Shown here: positions 51,206-59,663 of the stretch, in pieces | How the letters are laid out: every line of letters begins with the position of its first letter | How positions within the stretch are numbered: the first letter of the stretch is position 1 | Assembly: GCF_001006785.1 (NCBI RefSeq) | Contig: NZ_CDHO01000001.1 | Coordinates: forward strand, 1-64,000 | DNA length: 64,000 nucleotides | Direction: 5' to 3' | From: Hyphomicrobium_B sp001006785 | GTDB lineage: Bacteria > Pseudomonadota > Alphaproteobacteria > Rhizobiales > Hyphomicrobiaceae | Program-made: the position numbers and the translations under genes | The notes under the pieces: generated by a model | Database searches by the model: none | What the model was told of the DNA's origin: nothing | Seen by the model: the letters and a program-made list of their open reading frames with translations, nothing else

Positions 51206-52204
51206 ATGTCATTTCCAAACTTACTTCGCAGGACGACTTTCGCGGCATTGGCTTTTGCCATCGCCGGCGTTGGCGTTGCGCAGGCGCTGACCATCGAACT
51301 CAAGGACGTCGCGGCCGACCGCGTCGAGCGCCAGCGGGCCGCCGCCGCTGGAGCCCTGCCGCTGCCGGGCACGCCGAACGTCGCTTTCCTGCAGGCGCGA
51401 CTGCGCGACAAGGGCGTCACCCTCGCCGATCCAATTCTGATCCGCATCTTCAAAGCCGAGTCGGAGCTTGAGATCTGGAAGCAGAAGGGCGGCGGCTACA
51501 TTCTCTTCGCGACCTATCCGATCTGCCATTGGTCCGGAACGCTCGGGCCGAAGCTGCGCGACGGTGACCGGCAGGCTCCGGAAGGCTATTACACGCTGTC
51601 GCGTTCGCAGACGCGCCATGTCGGGCGCTGGCCAAGGTCGCTCGATCTCGGGTTTCCGAACATCCTCGATCAGTCGCAGGCGCGCACTGGGTCGAGCATC
51701 CTGGTGCACGGCGGCTGCTCCTCCATCGGCTGTTTCGCGATGACGAACCCGGTCTCGGACGAGATCCATCAAATGACCCTCGCGGCGATGGACGGCGGCG
51801 AGCAGATCGTGCCTGTGCACGTGTTTCCGTTTCGCATGACCGACAAAAACCTGGCGGCGCAGGACGCGTCACCGTGGAAGGCGTTCTGGACGAATCTCAA
51901 GGAGGGCTACGACCTCTTCGAACAGACGAGACGTCCGCCCATCATCGGCGTGTGCAGCGGGCGCTACATTTTCCGCGAGACGCAGGCGCGGGAGTCGGCC
52001 GGACCGCTCGAAGCCTGCGGGCCGACGCTGACCGCGATCCGCGAACAGGATCAGTGGCTGCGCGACGTGCCGTATCCGACGCCGTTCACGCCAAGGCTCG
52101 CGTCGCAATCGACCGAGACGGCGCGACCGATCCCGCAGGTGCAATCGAGCCTCGACAGCGAAGCGCCAGCAGTGCCGATGTTTTCCTGGCCTCTGATCCG
52201 TTGA
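51206..52204 (+). CDS. YafK-type L,D-transpeptidase, secreted
   Basis: A 332-residue third paralogue with a cleavable signal peptide (about 1-27, ending VAQA-LT). The motifs again run in order: PILIRIFKAESELEIWKQ, YPICHWSGTLGPKLRDGDRQ, APEGYYTLSRSQ, DLGFPNILDQ, and HGGCSSIGCFAMTN with the catalytic cysteine near 174. A Pro-rich C-terminal tail of about 70 residues follows the domain. Together the three proteins have three different anchoring modes (lipid, transmembrane helix, soluble), so they probably act at different places in the periplasm. Confidence 0.92.
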   Translation: MSFPNLLRRTTFAALAFAIAGVGVAQALTIELKDVAADRVERQRAAAAGALPLPGTPNVAFLQARLRDKGVTLADPILIRIFKAESELEIWKQKGGGYILFATYPICHWSGTLGPKLRDGDRQAPEGYYTLSRSQTRHVGRWPRSLDLGFPNILDQSQARTGSSILVHGGCSSIGCFAMTNPVSDEIHQMTLAAMDGGEQIVPVHVFPFRMTDKNLAAQDASPWKAFWTNLKEGYDLFEQTRRPPIIGVCSGRYIFRETQARESAGPLEACGPTLTAIREQDQWLRDVPYPTPFTPRLASQSTETARPIPQVQSSLDSEAPAVPMFSWPLIR

Positions 52205-52312
52205 TCTGGCGCTGATCTGGCGCCGATTTCGCACCCGCACGACGGAACTTGCCTCAGCTGGACGAGCTTGCGATAGAAGCGTGATATCGCAACTGCGAAA
52301 GGCTCGAAACAC

Positions 52313-52894
52313 ATGGCAGAGAAGACCGTCATCAAGCGGGTAGAGATTTTTCTTGAGAGCATGCTGTTCAGCTCACGCTGGCTGCTGGCGCCGTTTTACT
52401 TCGGGCTGGCGCTGGCGCTCTTCGTGCTGCTCATCAAGTTCTTGATGGAACTTCTGCATCTCGCGCAGACTGCGTTCGTCTCGACCGAATCCGACGTCAT
52501 CCTCGGGCTGCTGACGCTTGTCGATCTGACGCTGACCGGATCGCTGCTGATTATCGTGATCTTCTCGGGCTACGAAAATTTCGTGTCGCGGATGGATCAT
52601 TCGACCCACGGCGACCGCCCGGAATGGATGGGCACGATCGATTTCGCGGCCTTGAAGCTCAAGATGCTGTCGTCGATCGTCGCGATCTCGGCCGTGCAGC
52701 TGCTGCGTCAGTTCATGTCACTCGGAACCGTCACGCCGGAGCGCGAGAAAGAGCTGTTCTGGCTGGTGATCATTCACATCGTGTTCGTCGTCTCGAGCGT
52801 GCTGCTTGCACTCTCTGACCGCATCGCGGGCGGCGGGCACGGAAGCACCGAGGCGAGCGCATCGGAAGCCGGAACGAAGACGAGCGGCCACTGA
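52313..52894 (+). CDS. YqhA/UPF0114-family membrane protein
   Basis: A 193-residue inner-membrane protein with four hydrophobic segments, at about 20-45, 58-85, 112-130 and 142-168. The opening VEIFLESMLFSSRWLLAPFY, the middle IVIFSGYENFVSRMD and the SIVAISAVQLLRQFM segment are typical of UPF0114 (E. coli YqhA). The biochemical function is not established. Residues 172-193 are a Gly/Ser/Thr-rich tail. It is convergent with secA; a long perfect hairpin separates them. Confidence 0.9.
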   Translation: MAEKTVIKRVEIFLESMLFSSRWLLAPFYFGLALALFVLLIKFLMELLHLAQTAFVSTESDVILGLLTLVDLTLTGSLLIIVIFSGYENFVSRMDHSTHGDRPEWMGTIDFAALKLKMLSSIVAISAVQLLRQFMSLGTVTPEREKELFWLVIIHIVFVVSSVLLALSDRIAGGGHGSTEASASEAGTKTSGH

Positions 52895-52914
52895 CGGTCG
52901 CCGGAAAACGAACG

Positions 52915-52945
52915 TCGATGGACTGATCCAAGATCAGTCCATCGA
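52915..52945. terminator. 14-bp perfect hairpin between yqhA-like gene and secA
   Basis: tcgatggactgatc (52915-52928) pairs perfectly with gatcagtccatcga (52932-52945) around a 3-base CAA loop. It lies between two convergent genes, 20 bases past one stop and 12 past the other, so a bidirectional end-of-transcript role is likely. No T-run follows on either side, so it is not a classic intrinsic terminator. Confidence 0.6.
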
Positions 52946-52957
52946 CATCACGTTCAA

Positions 52958-55909
52958 TCAATCCATCTTGCCGTGGCAATGCTTGTATTTCTTGCCTGAG
53001 CCGCACGGGCACAGGGCGTTGCGAGACACGCGACCCCACGTCGCCGGATCATTCGGATCGGCGGCGCCTTCGCCGCGGCGGCTCTGAAGCGGCGCACGCT
53101 TCTCAGGCTCGGGCGGCGCATTGCGGCGGGCACGAGCGCCAGCGATCGCGGCATCGGCCATCGCAAGCTCGGGATTCTGTTCGAATTCATCCAGTCCGGT
53201 CGTCGCGTCGACGTGGTGCGCCACCATCGGCGGGAGATCGACCGGCTGCAGCGCAGGTTGATCCTCCGGCGGCGCAAGCTCGACGTGCATCAGCTGGCCC
53301 GTCACGTTTTCGCGCAGGCGGCCGAGCATGTTTTCGAACAGGATGAAGCCTTCGCTCTTGTACTCGTTGAGCGGGTCTTTCTGACCGTAAGCGCGGAAGC
53401 CGATAACCTGACGCAAATGCTCGAGCGTCACGAGATGCTCACGCCAGAGATGATCGAGCGTCTGGAGCAGCACCATCTTTTCGATCTGGCGATAAAGCTC
53501 CGGTCCGAGCTCCTTCGTCTTTTCCTCGACCTTGGCTTCGACCGCGGAGCGAATGCGCTCCCTGATTTCCTCGTCGGCGATGCCTTCCTCGCCTGCCCAG
53601 GCGTCGATCGGAAGATCGAGGGCGAAGATTTCCTGCACCTGCTGCTTGAGGCCCGCCGTATCCCACTGCTCGGCGTAGGCCGTCGGCGGGATGAAGCGCG
53701 TCACGAGCTGATCGATGAGTTCGTTGCGAAGCTCGACGACCGTCTCCGAGACGTCATCCTCGCCCATGATCTCGAGACGCTGATCGAAGATGACCTTGCG
53801 CTGGTCATTCATCACGTCGTCGTACTTCAGGATCTGCTTGCGGATGTCGAAGTTGCGCTGCTCGACCTTCTTCTGTGCGGTCTCGAGCGACTTGTTCATC
53901 CACGGATGCGTGATCGCCTCGCCTTCCTTGAGGCCCAAGGTCTGCAGCACCTTGTCCATGCGCTCCGAGCCGAAGATGCGCATCAGATCATCATCGAGCG
54001 CGAGATAGAATTTGGAGCGGCCCGGATCACCCTGACGGCCGGAGCGGCCGCGCAGCTGATTGTCGATGCGGCGGCTTTCGTGGCGTTCGGTCGCGAGCAC
54101 GTAGAGGCCGCCGGCCTGGAGCGCCTTCTGCTTTTTCTGAGCGACGTCGGCGATAAGCTCGGCGCGCTTGCTCTTGATCGCGTCCTCGGCCGGGGCTGCG
54201 CCTTTCGCGGTTTCTTCCGCGATCCAATCGCGCAGCCGGAACTCGGCGTTGCCGCCAAGCTGAATGTCGGTGCCGCGGCCGGCCATGTTCGTCGCGATCG
54301 TGACGGCGCCCGGGACGCCGGCCTGCGCGACGATGTTGGCTTCCTGCTCGTGATAGCGGGCGTTCAGAACGCTATGCTCGATCGCCTGCTTCTTGCCCTT
54401 CGATTCGGTTGCGAACTTCGTCAGCAGCGCCGCCATGTCGGTGAAGTGCTTGCGCAGCTCGTCTTCCTTGCCGGGCTTCAGCTCGCTCGCATTCTTCTCG
54501 AGCGAGTGCGCGAGTTCGCGCAGGTATTTGTGATCCTTGAGAAGCTCGGAAAGCTGCTCCGACTTCTCGATCGACGTCGTGCCGACGAGGATCGGCTGGC
54601 CGCGCTCCTTGGCTTCCGCGATCGACTGGACGATCGCCGCAAGCTTTTCCTTTTGCGTGCGGTAGATTTCGTCGTCTTCGTCGATACGGCTCACCGGAAG
54701 GTTCGTCGGAATATCGACGACCTGCAGGCCATAAATATCCATGAACTCGTCGGCTTCGGTCATTGCCGTGCCGGTCATGCCGCCGAGCTTTTTGTAAAGA
54801 CGGAAGTAGTTCTGGAACGTGATCGAGGCGAGCGTCTGGTTCTCAGGCTGGATCTCGACGTGCTCTTTGGCTTCGAGCGCCTGGTGGAGACCTTCCGAGT
54901 AGCGCCGCCCCGGCATCATGCGGCCGGTGAATTCGTCGATGATGACGACTTCGCCGCCTTTGACGATGTAATCCTTATCGCGCTGGAACAGCTTGTGCGC
55001 CTTCAGCGCCTGCGTGAGGTGGTGAACGATCGTGACGTTGTCGATGTCGTACAGCGTGCCCTTGAGCATTCCGGCCTGCTCGAGAGCATTCTCCATCTTC
55101 TCGTTGCCGACTTCGGTGAACGACACCTGGCGCTGCTTTTCGTCCAGCTCGAAGTCACCCGGCTCGACGATTTTCATCATTTCGTCGATCGTCTGATACA
55201 GCTCGGCGCGATCTTCGAGCGGGCCCGAAATGATCAGCGGGGTACGTGCTTCGTCGATCAGGATCGAGTCGACTTCGTCGACGATCGCGTAGATGTGCGG
55301 ACGCTGCACCATCTCGTCACGACCCATCTTCATGTTGTCACGGAGATAATCGAAGCCGAGTTCGTTGTTCGTCGCGTAAGTCACGTCGCAGGCATAGGCG
55401 AGCTTGCGTTGCTCATCCGACATATCATGAACGATGATGCCAACGGTCAGCCCGAGGAAGCTGTAGACCTGGCCCATCCATTCGGCGTCGCGCTTGGCGA
55501 GGTAGTCGTTGACGGTGACGACGTGCACGCCCTTGCCGTTCAAGGCGTTCAGATAAACCGGAAGCGTGGCGACCAAAGTCTTGCCTTCGCCGGTTCGCAT
55601 CTCGGCGATGTCGCCCTGATGCAGAACCATGCCGCCGATCAGCTGCACATCGAAGTGGCGTTGGCCGAGCGTGCGCTTGGCGGCTTCGCGAACCGTGGCG
55701 AAGGCGGGGACGAGCAGATCGTCGAGCGTCTTGCCTGCCTCGAGTTCCTTGCGAAACTCTTCCGTGCGCGCCCGCAGTTGCTCATCGGTCAGCGCCTGCA
55801 CTTCGCTTTCGAGTGCGTTGATCGCCGCGACGCGGGCCCTGAAACCCTTGACCTTGCGTTCATTCGACGAACCGAAGATTTTCGAAGCGAAGCCACCGAA
55901 CGAGAGCAT
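52958..55909 (-). CDS. secA: Preprotein translocase ATPase SecA
   Basis: A 983-residue motor of Sec-dependent export. Walker A is MRTGEGKTLVATL near 103, Walker B VDEVDSILIDEART near 210, TNMAGRGTDIQLGG near 515 and GRSGRQGDPG near 595. The C-terminal CPCGSGKKYKHCHGKMD binds zinc and SecB. Length is normal for alphaproteobacteria, though slightly long (about 900-960 typical). The start is the ATG at 55909; upstream in-frame codons to 55945 lack a good site. Divergent from the parvulin gene. Confidence 0.98.
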   Translation of the reverse strand: MLSFGGFASKIFGSSNERKVKGFRARVAAINALESEVQALTDEQLRARTEEFRKELEAGKTLDDLLVPAFATVREAAKRTLGQRHFDVQLIGGMVLHQGDIAEMRTGEGKTLVATLPVYLNALNGKGVHVVTVNDYLAKRDAEWMGQVYSFLGLTVGIIVHDMSDEQRKLAYACDVTYATNNELGFDYLRDNMKMGRDEMVQRPHIYAIVDEVDSILIDEARTPLIISGPLEDRAELYQTIDEMMKIVEPGDFELDEKQRQVSFTEVGNEKMENALEQAGMLKGTLYDIDNVTIVHHLTQALKAHKLFQRDKDYIVKGGEVVIIDEFTGRMMPGRRYSEGLHQALEAKEHVEIQPENQTLASITFQNYFRLYKKLGGMTGTAMTEADEFMDIYGLQVVDIPTNLPVSRIDEDDEIYRTQKEKLAAIVQSIAEAKERGQPILVGTTSIEKSEQLSELLKDHKYLRELAHSLEKNASELKPGKEDELRKHFTDMAALLTKFATESKGKKQAIEHSVLNARYHEQEANIVAQAGVPGAVTIATNMAGRGTDIQLGGNAEFRLRDWIAEETAKGAAPAEDAIKSKRAELIADVAQKKQKALQAGGLYVLATERHESRRIDNQLRGRSGRQGDPGRSKFYLALDDDLMRIFGSERMDKVLQTLGLKEGEAITHPWMNKSLETAQKKVEQRNFDIRKQILKYDDVMNDQRKVIFDQRLEIMGEDDVSETVVELRNELIDQLVTRFIPPTAYAEQWDTAGLKQQVQEIFALDLPIDAWAGEEGIADEEIRERIRSAVEAKVEEKTKELGPELYRQIEKMVLLQTLDHLWREHLVTLEHLRQVIGFRAYGQKDPLNEYKSEGFILFENMLGRLRENVTGQLMHVELAPPEDQPALQPVDLPPMVAHHVDATTGLDEFEQNPELAMADAAIAGARARRNAPPEPEKRAPLQSRRGEGAADPNDPATWGRVSRNALCPCGSGKKYKHCHGKMD

Positions 55910-56305
55910 CTTGAAATCCGTCCTAACGTCAGCATCAGCCCGCACGCATCAGTGCGCCCGGGCAAGGGTTGCGTTCAGCTGAGGTTCCATTCAGCAGAAA
56001 ATGCGCGGCAAGGGCCTCCCCGCCACGCCTGCATCACGTTCCCTCGGCAATCTCACGTGGTCCGAACGGGCCGAAACCCGCGCCGATCTGGGGCAGACAT
56101 AAGAACTCGTCCCCCCGACTGTCAATGTTCAGAAGCGTGTCTCCCAGCGTTCAAATTTTGCCGGTCTGTTCAAATATTAACTTGGTTTTCCAACCCTAGG
56201 CCGTTATCGAGGCCCGTCTGCTTGCAGCCTGTATGGACTGACGCAGCTATGCGCCGAAAATCGGTCAGGCGGGCATTTCTCATCCCAACTTCGGAGCTTA
56301 CACCT
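55910..56305. promoter_or_regulatory. Divergent secA / parvulin intergenic region
   Basis: 396 bases containing promoters for both genes. The right half holds two GTTCAAAT direct repeats, at 56149-56156 and 56168-56175, 19 bases apart, in an AT-rich context (CAAATATTAACTTGG). They could be a regulator site or part of the parvulin promoter. No gene seen. Confidence 0.4.
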
Positions 56306-57241
56306 ATGAAGCGCATCTTCCCTACCGCCTTTACGGTCGCATTTGCGGTCGCGCTTCTGGGGGCGCCGGGCATGCAGGCCTTCGCGCAGGATAAGGTCGT
56401 CGCCACCATCGACGGGAAGCCGATCACGGAGGGCGATCTCGCCGTCGCGGAAAGCGAAATCGGCAGCGACATGGGCACGATGCCCGGGCCGCAGAAGCGC
56501 ACCTCGCTGCTTGAATTCCTCATCGACAACCAGCTTTTTGCCGAAGCGGGCGAAAAGGCCAAGCTTGATCAGGGCCCCGACTTCGAAACGCGCCTCGCCT
56601 ATCTCAAGCGCCGGGCGCTGAGAGAGCTGTATTTCGAGAAGGTCATCAAGGGTTCGGTCAGCGACGCGGATGCGCGCAAGATCTATGACGATCAGGTGAA
56701 GCTTCTGAAGCCGGAAGAGGAAGTTTCGGCACGCCATATCCTGGTCGAAACCGAAGAGCAGGCCAAAGAGCTCAAGGCGAAGCTCGACAAAGGTGCGGAT
56801 TTCGCCCAGCTCGCGAAGGAAAACTCGAAGGATCCGGGCTCAAAGGACGACGGCGGCAATCTCGGCTATTTCGGCCACGGCCAGATGGTTCCGCAGTTCG
56901 AAGAGGTCGTCTTCAAGCTGAAGAAGGGCGAGGTTTCCGACCCGGTGAAGACCCAGTTCGGATGGCATCTCGTCAAGCTGGAAGACAGCCGCACGAAGCA
57001 GCCGCCCGCCTTTGAAATCGTCAAGGACCGCATCGCGCAGTCGCTGCTCCTGCAGAAGGCTCAGAAAACGGCGATGGAACTTCGCGCCAACGCCAAGATC
57101 GAGATCGTCGATCCAGAGATCAAGAAGTCCATCGACGAGCGCAACGCGATGATCGCCAAGCAGGCGGCTCCGAGCGCGGCGCCGTCGACCGCACCGGCGG
57201 CGGCTCCTGCAGACGCTCCGAAGGATGCGCCGAAGCCATAA
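56306..57241 (+). CDS. Periplasmic peptidylprolyl cis-trans isomerase (parvulin/SurA-PrsA-like)
   Basis: A 311-residue protein with a signal peptide (about 1-27, ending QAFA-QD). The N-terminal chaperone-like helices (residues 30-125) lead to a PpiC rotamase domain at about 135-235 (SARHILVETEEQAKELKAKL; GGNLGYFGHGQMVPQFEEVV; THFGWHLVKL-type ending QFGWHLVKLED). The C-terminus is Ala/Pro-rich. It should assist folding of secreted and outer-membrane proteins, which fits its place opposite secA. The start is the ATG at 56306, with GGAG upstream. The giant open frame running through antisense secA into this gene is not real. A strong terminator follows. Confidence 0.93.
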   Translation: MKRIFPTAFTVAFAVALLGAPGMQAFAQDKVVATIDGKPITEGDLAVAESEIGSDMGTMPGPQKRTSLLEFLIDNQLFAEAGEKAKLDQGPDFETRLAYLKRRALRELYFEKVIKGSVSDADARKIYDDQVKLLKPEEEVSARHILVETEEQAKELKAKLDKGADFAQLAKENSKDPGSKDDGGNLGYFGHGQMVPQFEEVVFKLKKGEVSDPVKTQFGWHLVKLEDSRTKQPPAFEIVKDRIAQSLLLQKAQKTAMELRANAKIEIVDPEIKKSIDERNAMIAKQAAPSAAPSTAPAAAPADAPKDAPKP

Positions 57242-57275
57242 CGGCCGCATCGAGACGCAACCTTTTGATTTTCTG

Positions 57276-57306
57276 GATCGGGCCGCTTGATTATGGCGGC
57301 CCGATC
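57276..57306 (+). terminator. Hairpin terminator after the parvulin gene
   Basis: Perfect 11-bp stem gatcgggccgc (57276-57286) with gcggcccgatc (57296-57306), a 9-base loop, then TGTTTC. It is 34 bases after the stop. The U-tract is short, but the stem is very stable. Confidence 0.75.
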
Positions 57307-57342
57307 TGTTTCACGGAGCCGCATGCCATAGCGGAGGGTTTC

Positions 57343-58590
57343 ATGGGCAAAGTCTCTGACGTTTCACCGTTCGCACCATCGGTTCTTGCCAAGCTTCCGC
57401 CCATCGACGGCGTGACTTTCGCGACGGCCGAAGCTGGCATCCGCTACAAGAAGCGAACCGATCTGCTGCTCGCCGTGCTCGATGAAGGCACGTCGGTCGC
57501 GGGCGTGTTGACCCAATCGAAGACGGCGTCGGCGCCGGTGCTTCTCTGCCGCAAGCATCTCAAGAAGGGTTCGGCACGGGCGCTTGTCGTCAACTCGGGC
57601 AACGCCAACGCCTTCACCGGGAAAAAGGGCAGCGATGCCGTCGACATCACGGTCGAGCACGCGGTCGAAGCGGTCGGCTGCCGCCCGCATAACGTTTTCG
57701 TCGCCTCGACGGGCGTCATCGGCGAACCACTCGACGCGACGAAATTCGCGCATTTGCTGACGAAACTCGCGAAAAACGCAGAAGCCGATGCTTTTGAAGC
57801 CGCCGCGCGCGCCATCATGACGACCGACACTTATCCGAAGCTCGCCACGCGCACGGCGCTGATCGGCGACACGGAAGTGACGATCAACGGCTTCTGCAAA
57901 GGCGCGGGCATGATCGCGCCCGACATGGCGACGATGCTGTGCTTCATCTTTACCGATGCGGCGATCCCCGCCGACGCGCTGCAAGACCTCGTCAGCGAAC
58001 ACGTCAAGACGACTTTCAACTGCATGACGGTCGACGGCGATACGTCCACGAGCGACACGTGCCTCGTGTTTGCGACCGGACATGCCGCCGAGCGCGGTCA
58101 GAAGCTGGTGACGAAGGCGAAGTCGAAGAAGCTCGCGGCGTTTTCGGACGCGCTGCACGATCTGATGCAGGACCTCGCCATTCAGGTCGCCAAGGACGGC
58201 GAAGGGCTGTCGAAGTTCGTGACGTTCGAGGTGGAGGGTGCGAAGTCCTGGGAGGCGGCACGCACTATCGCGCTCGCGTGTGCCAATTCACCGATCCTCA
58301 AGACCGCCATCGCGGGAGAAGATCCCAACTGGGGCCGGGTCGTCATGGCTGTCGGCAAATCCGGCGAAGCGGCCGACCGCGACAAACTCTCTATCTGGTT
58401 CGGACCGCATTGCGTGGCGCGCGACGGCGAGCGGGCTCCCGACTACGATGAAAAGACGGCGGCGGCCTACATGAAGAATCGCGAAATCGTGATCCGCATC
58501 GCGGTCGGCGTCGGCAAGGCTTCGGCGACGGTCTGGACTTGTGACCTGACACACGACTATGTGTCGATCAACGCAGACTATCGGAGCTGA
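57343..58590 (+). CDS. argJ: Bifunctional ornithine acetyltransferase / N-acetylglutamate synthase
   Basis: A 415-residue arginine-pathway enzyme that recycles the acetyl group from N-acetylornithine to glutamate. It is made as a precursor that cleaves itself before the nucleophilic threonine in GAGMIAPDMATMLCFIFTD near residue 193; the site is intact. Other landmarks are VVNSGNANAFTG near 85, TGVIGEPL near 128 and the C-terminal GEDPNWGRVVMAVGKSG. The start is the ATG at 57343, with GGAGGG upstream, after discarding a 26-codon extension that overlaps the terminator. Confidence 0.96.
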   Translation: MGKVSDVSPFAPSVLAKLPPIDGVTFATAEAGIRYKKRTDLLLAVLDEGTSVAGVLTQSKTASAPVLLCRKHLKKGSARALVVNSGNANAFTGKKGSDAVDITVEHAVEAVGCRPHNVFVASTGVIGEPLDATKFAHLLTKLAKNAEADAFEAAARAIMTTDTYPKLATRTALIGDTEVTINGFCKGAGMIAPDMATMLCFIFTDAAIPADALQDLVSEHVKTTFNCMTVDGDTSTSDTCLVFATGHAAERGQKLVTKAKSKKLAAFSDALHDLMQDLAIQVAKDGEGLSKFVTFEVEGAKSWEAARTIALACANSPILKTAIAGEDPNWGRVVMAVGKSGEAADRDKLSIWFGPHCVARDGERAPDYDEKTAAAYMKNREIVIRIAVGVGKASATVWTCDLTHDYVSINADYRS

Positions 58591-58602
58591 ACGTAGAGAC
58601 GG

Positions 58603-59259
58603 ATGGAAAAGGCTTTCTGGACGGAGCGCTGGAAACGGCGAGACATTGGTTTTCATCAGCCCCACGTTCACGAGCAACTGAAACGCTTCTGGTCAACGCT
58701 CAATCTGCCGGTCGCAAGCGCGGTCTTCGTGCCGCTGGCCGGCAAGAGTTACGACATGGTCTGGCTGGCGACGCAGGGGCATCGCGTCATCGGCGTCGAG
58801 CTTTCGGACGTCGCGGTTCGGGAATTCTTCAAGGACGGCGGTCAGACACCCGAAATTCGCTCGGAGGGGCCGTTCGATCTCTATTCCGCCGGGCCGTTCA
58901 ATCTTTACCGCGGTGACTTTTTCGAAACGTCGGCCGACATGGTGCGCGATGCCGTTGCGGTCTACGACCGGGCGGCGCTGATTGCGCTCCCCGCGGATCT
59001 TCGGGAGCGCTACGCGAAAAAGCTCGCCAGCATCATTCCGAGTTCGGCGATCGTCTTCCTCGTTGCGCTCGAATACCCGGAGCATGAAATGTCCGGACCG
59101 CCATTCTCGGTGCCGCGCGCGGAAGTCGAGCGACTTTACGGCGATACGTTCGACATTCAGGTGCTCGAAGCGCGCGACGGACTGGAAGCCAGCGGCAATC
59201 TGCGCCGGCGCGGCGTCTCTGCACTCCAGGAAACGGCCTACGTTCTGAGGCGGCGATGA
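58603..59259 (+). CDS. tpm: Thiopurine S-methyltransferase family protein
   Basis: A 218-residue SAM-dependent methyltransferase. The N-terminus FWTERWKRRDIGFHQPHVHE, VFVPLAGKSYDMVWLATQGH near 42, GVELSDVAVREFF near 64 and YDRAALIALPADLRERYAKK near 125 match bacterial TPMT. In bacteria these enzymes methylate tellurite/selenium species or thiols; the natural substrate here is unknown. It starts 12 bases after argJ, and its stop overlaps the mutT start by four bases (ATGA), so all three are probably co-transcribed. Confidence 0.93.
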   Translation: MEKAFWTERWKRRDIGFHQPHVHEQLKRFWSTLNLPVASAVFVPLAGKSYDMVWLATQGHRVIGVELSDVAVREFFKDGGQTPEIRSEGPFDLYSAGPFNLYRGDFFETSADMVRDAVAVYDRAALIALPADLRERYAKKLASIIPSSAIVFLVALEYPEHEMSGPPFSVPRAEVERLYGDTFDIQVLEARDGLEASGNLRRRGVSALQETAYVLRRR

Positions 59260-59663
59260 CGAAGCGGCTCGTTCTCGTCGCCGCCGTCGCATTGATCGAC
59301 GACGACAAACGCGTGCTGATCGCCCAGCGCCCCGCCAACAAGCCGATGGCAGGGTTCTGGGAGTTTCCGGGCGGCAAGATCGAGCCCGGCGAGACGCCCG
59401 AGGACGCGCTCTGCCGCGAGATCAAGGAAGAGCTCAGCGTCGATCTCTGCCGGACGTGCCTCGCGCCGTTCAACTTCGCGAGCCACGCCTACGACGACTT
59501 CCACCTTCTGATGCCGCTGTATGTTTGCCGGACGTGGGACGGTGAGATCGCGCCACGCGAAGGGCAGACGATCGAGTGGGTCCGGGCGCTGCATCTTTCG
59601 CGCTACCGCATGCCGCCTGCGGACGAGCCCCTTATTCCTTGGCTCCGGGATTATCTGGCTTAG
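59256..59663 (+). CDS. mutT: 8-oxo-dGTP diphosphatase MutT (NUDIX)
   Basis: A 135-residue pyrophosphohydrolase that removes oxidised dGTP. The Nudix box is complete: GGKIEPGETPEDALCREIKE EL, starting near residue 39 with the metal-binding REIKEE glutamates. FWEFPGGK precedes it, as in MutT. The start overlaps the tpm stop in ATGA. The last 32 bases overlap the 3' end of the convergent methyltransferase gene. Confidence 0.95.
   Translation: MTKRLVLVAAVALIDDDKRVLIAQRPANKPMAGFWEFPGGKIEPGETPEDALCREIKEELSVDLCRTCLAPFNFASHAYDDFHLLMPLYVCRTWDGEIAPREGQTIEWVRALHLSRYRMPPADEPLIPWLRDYLA

Noticed and set aside
53213..57241. A 1342-codon open frame on the plus strand running through antisense secA into the parvulin gene.
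   Set aside because: The first 1000 codons are the complement of secA in a frame kept open by GC-rich codon bias. Only the last 312 codons, from the ATG at 56306, have a ribosome site, a signal peptide and family motifs.
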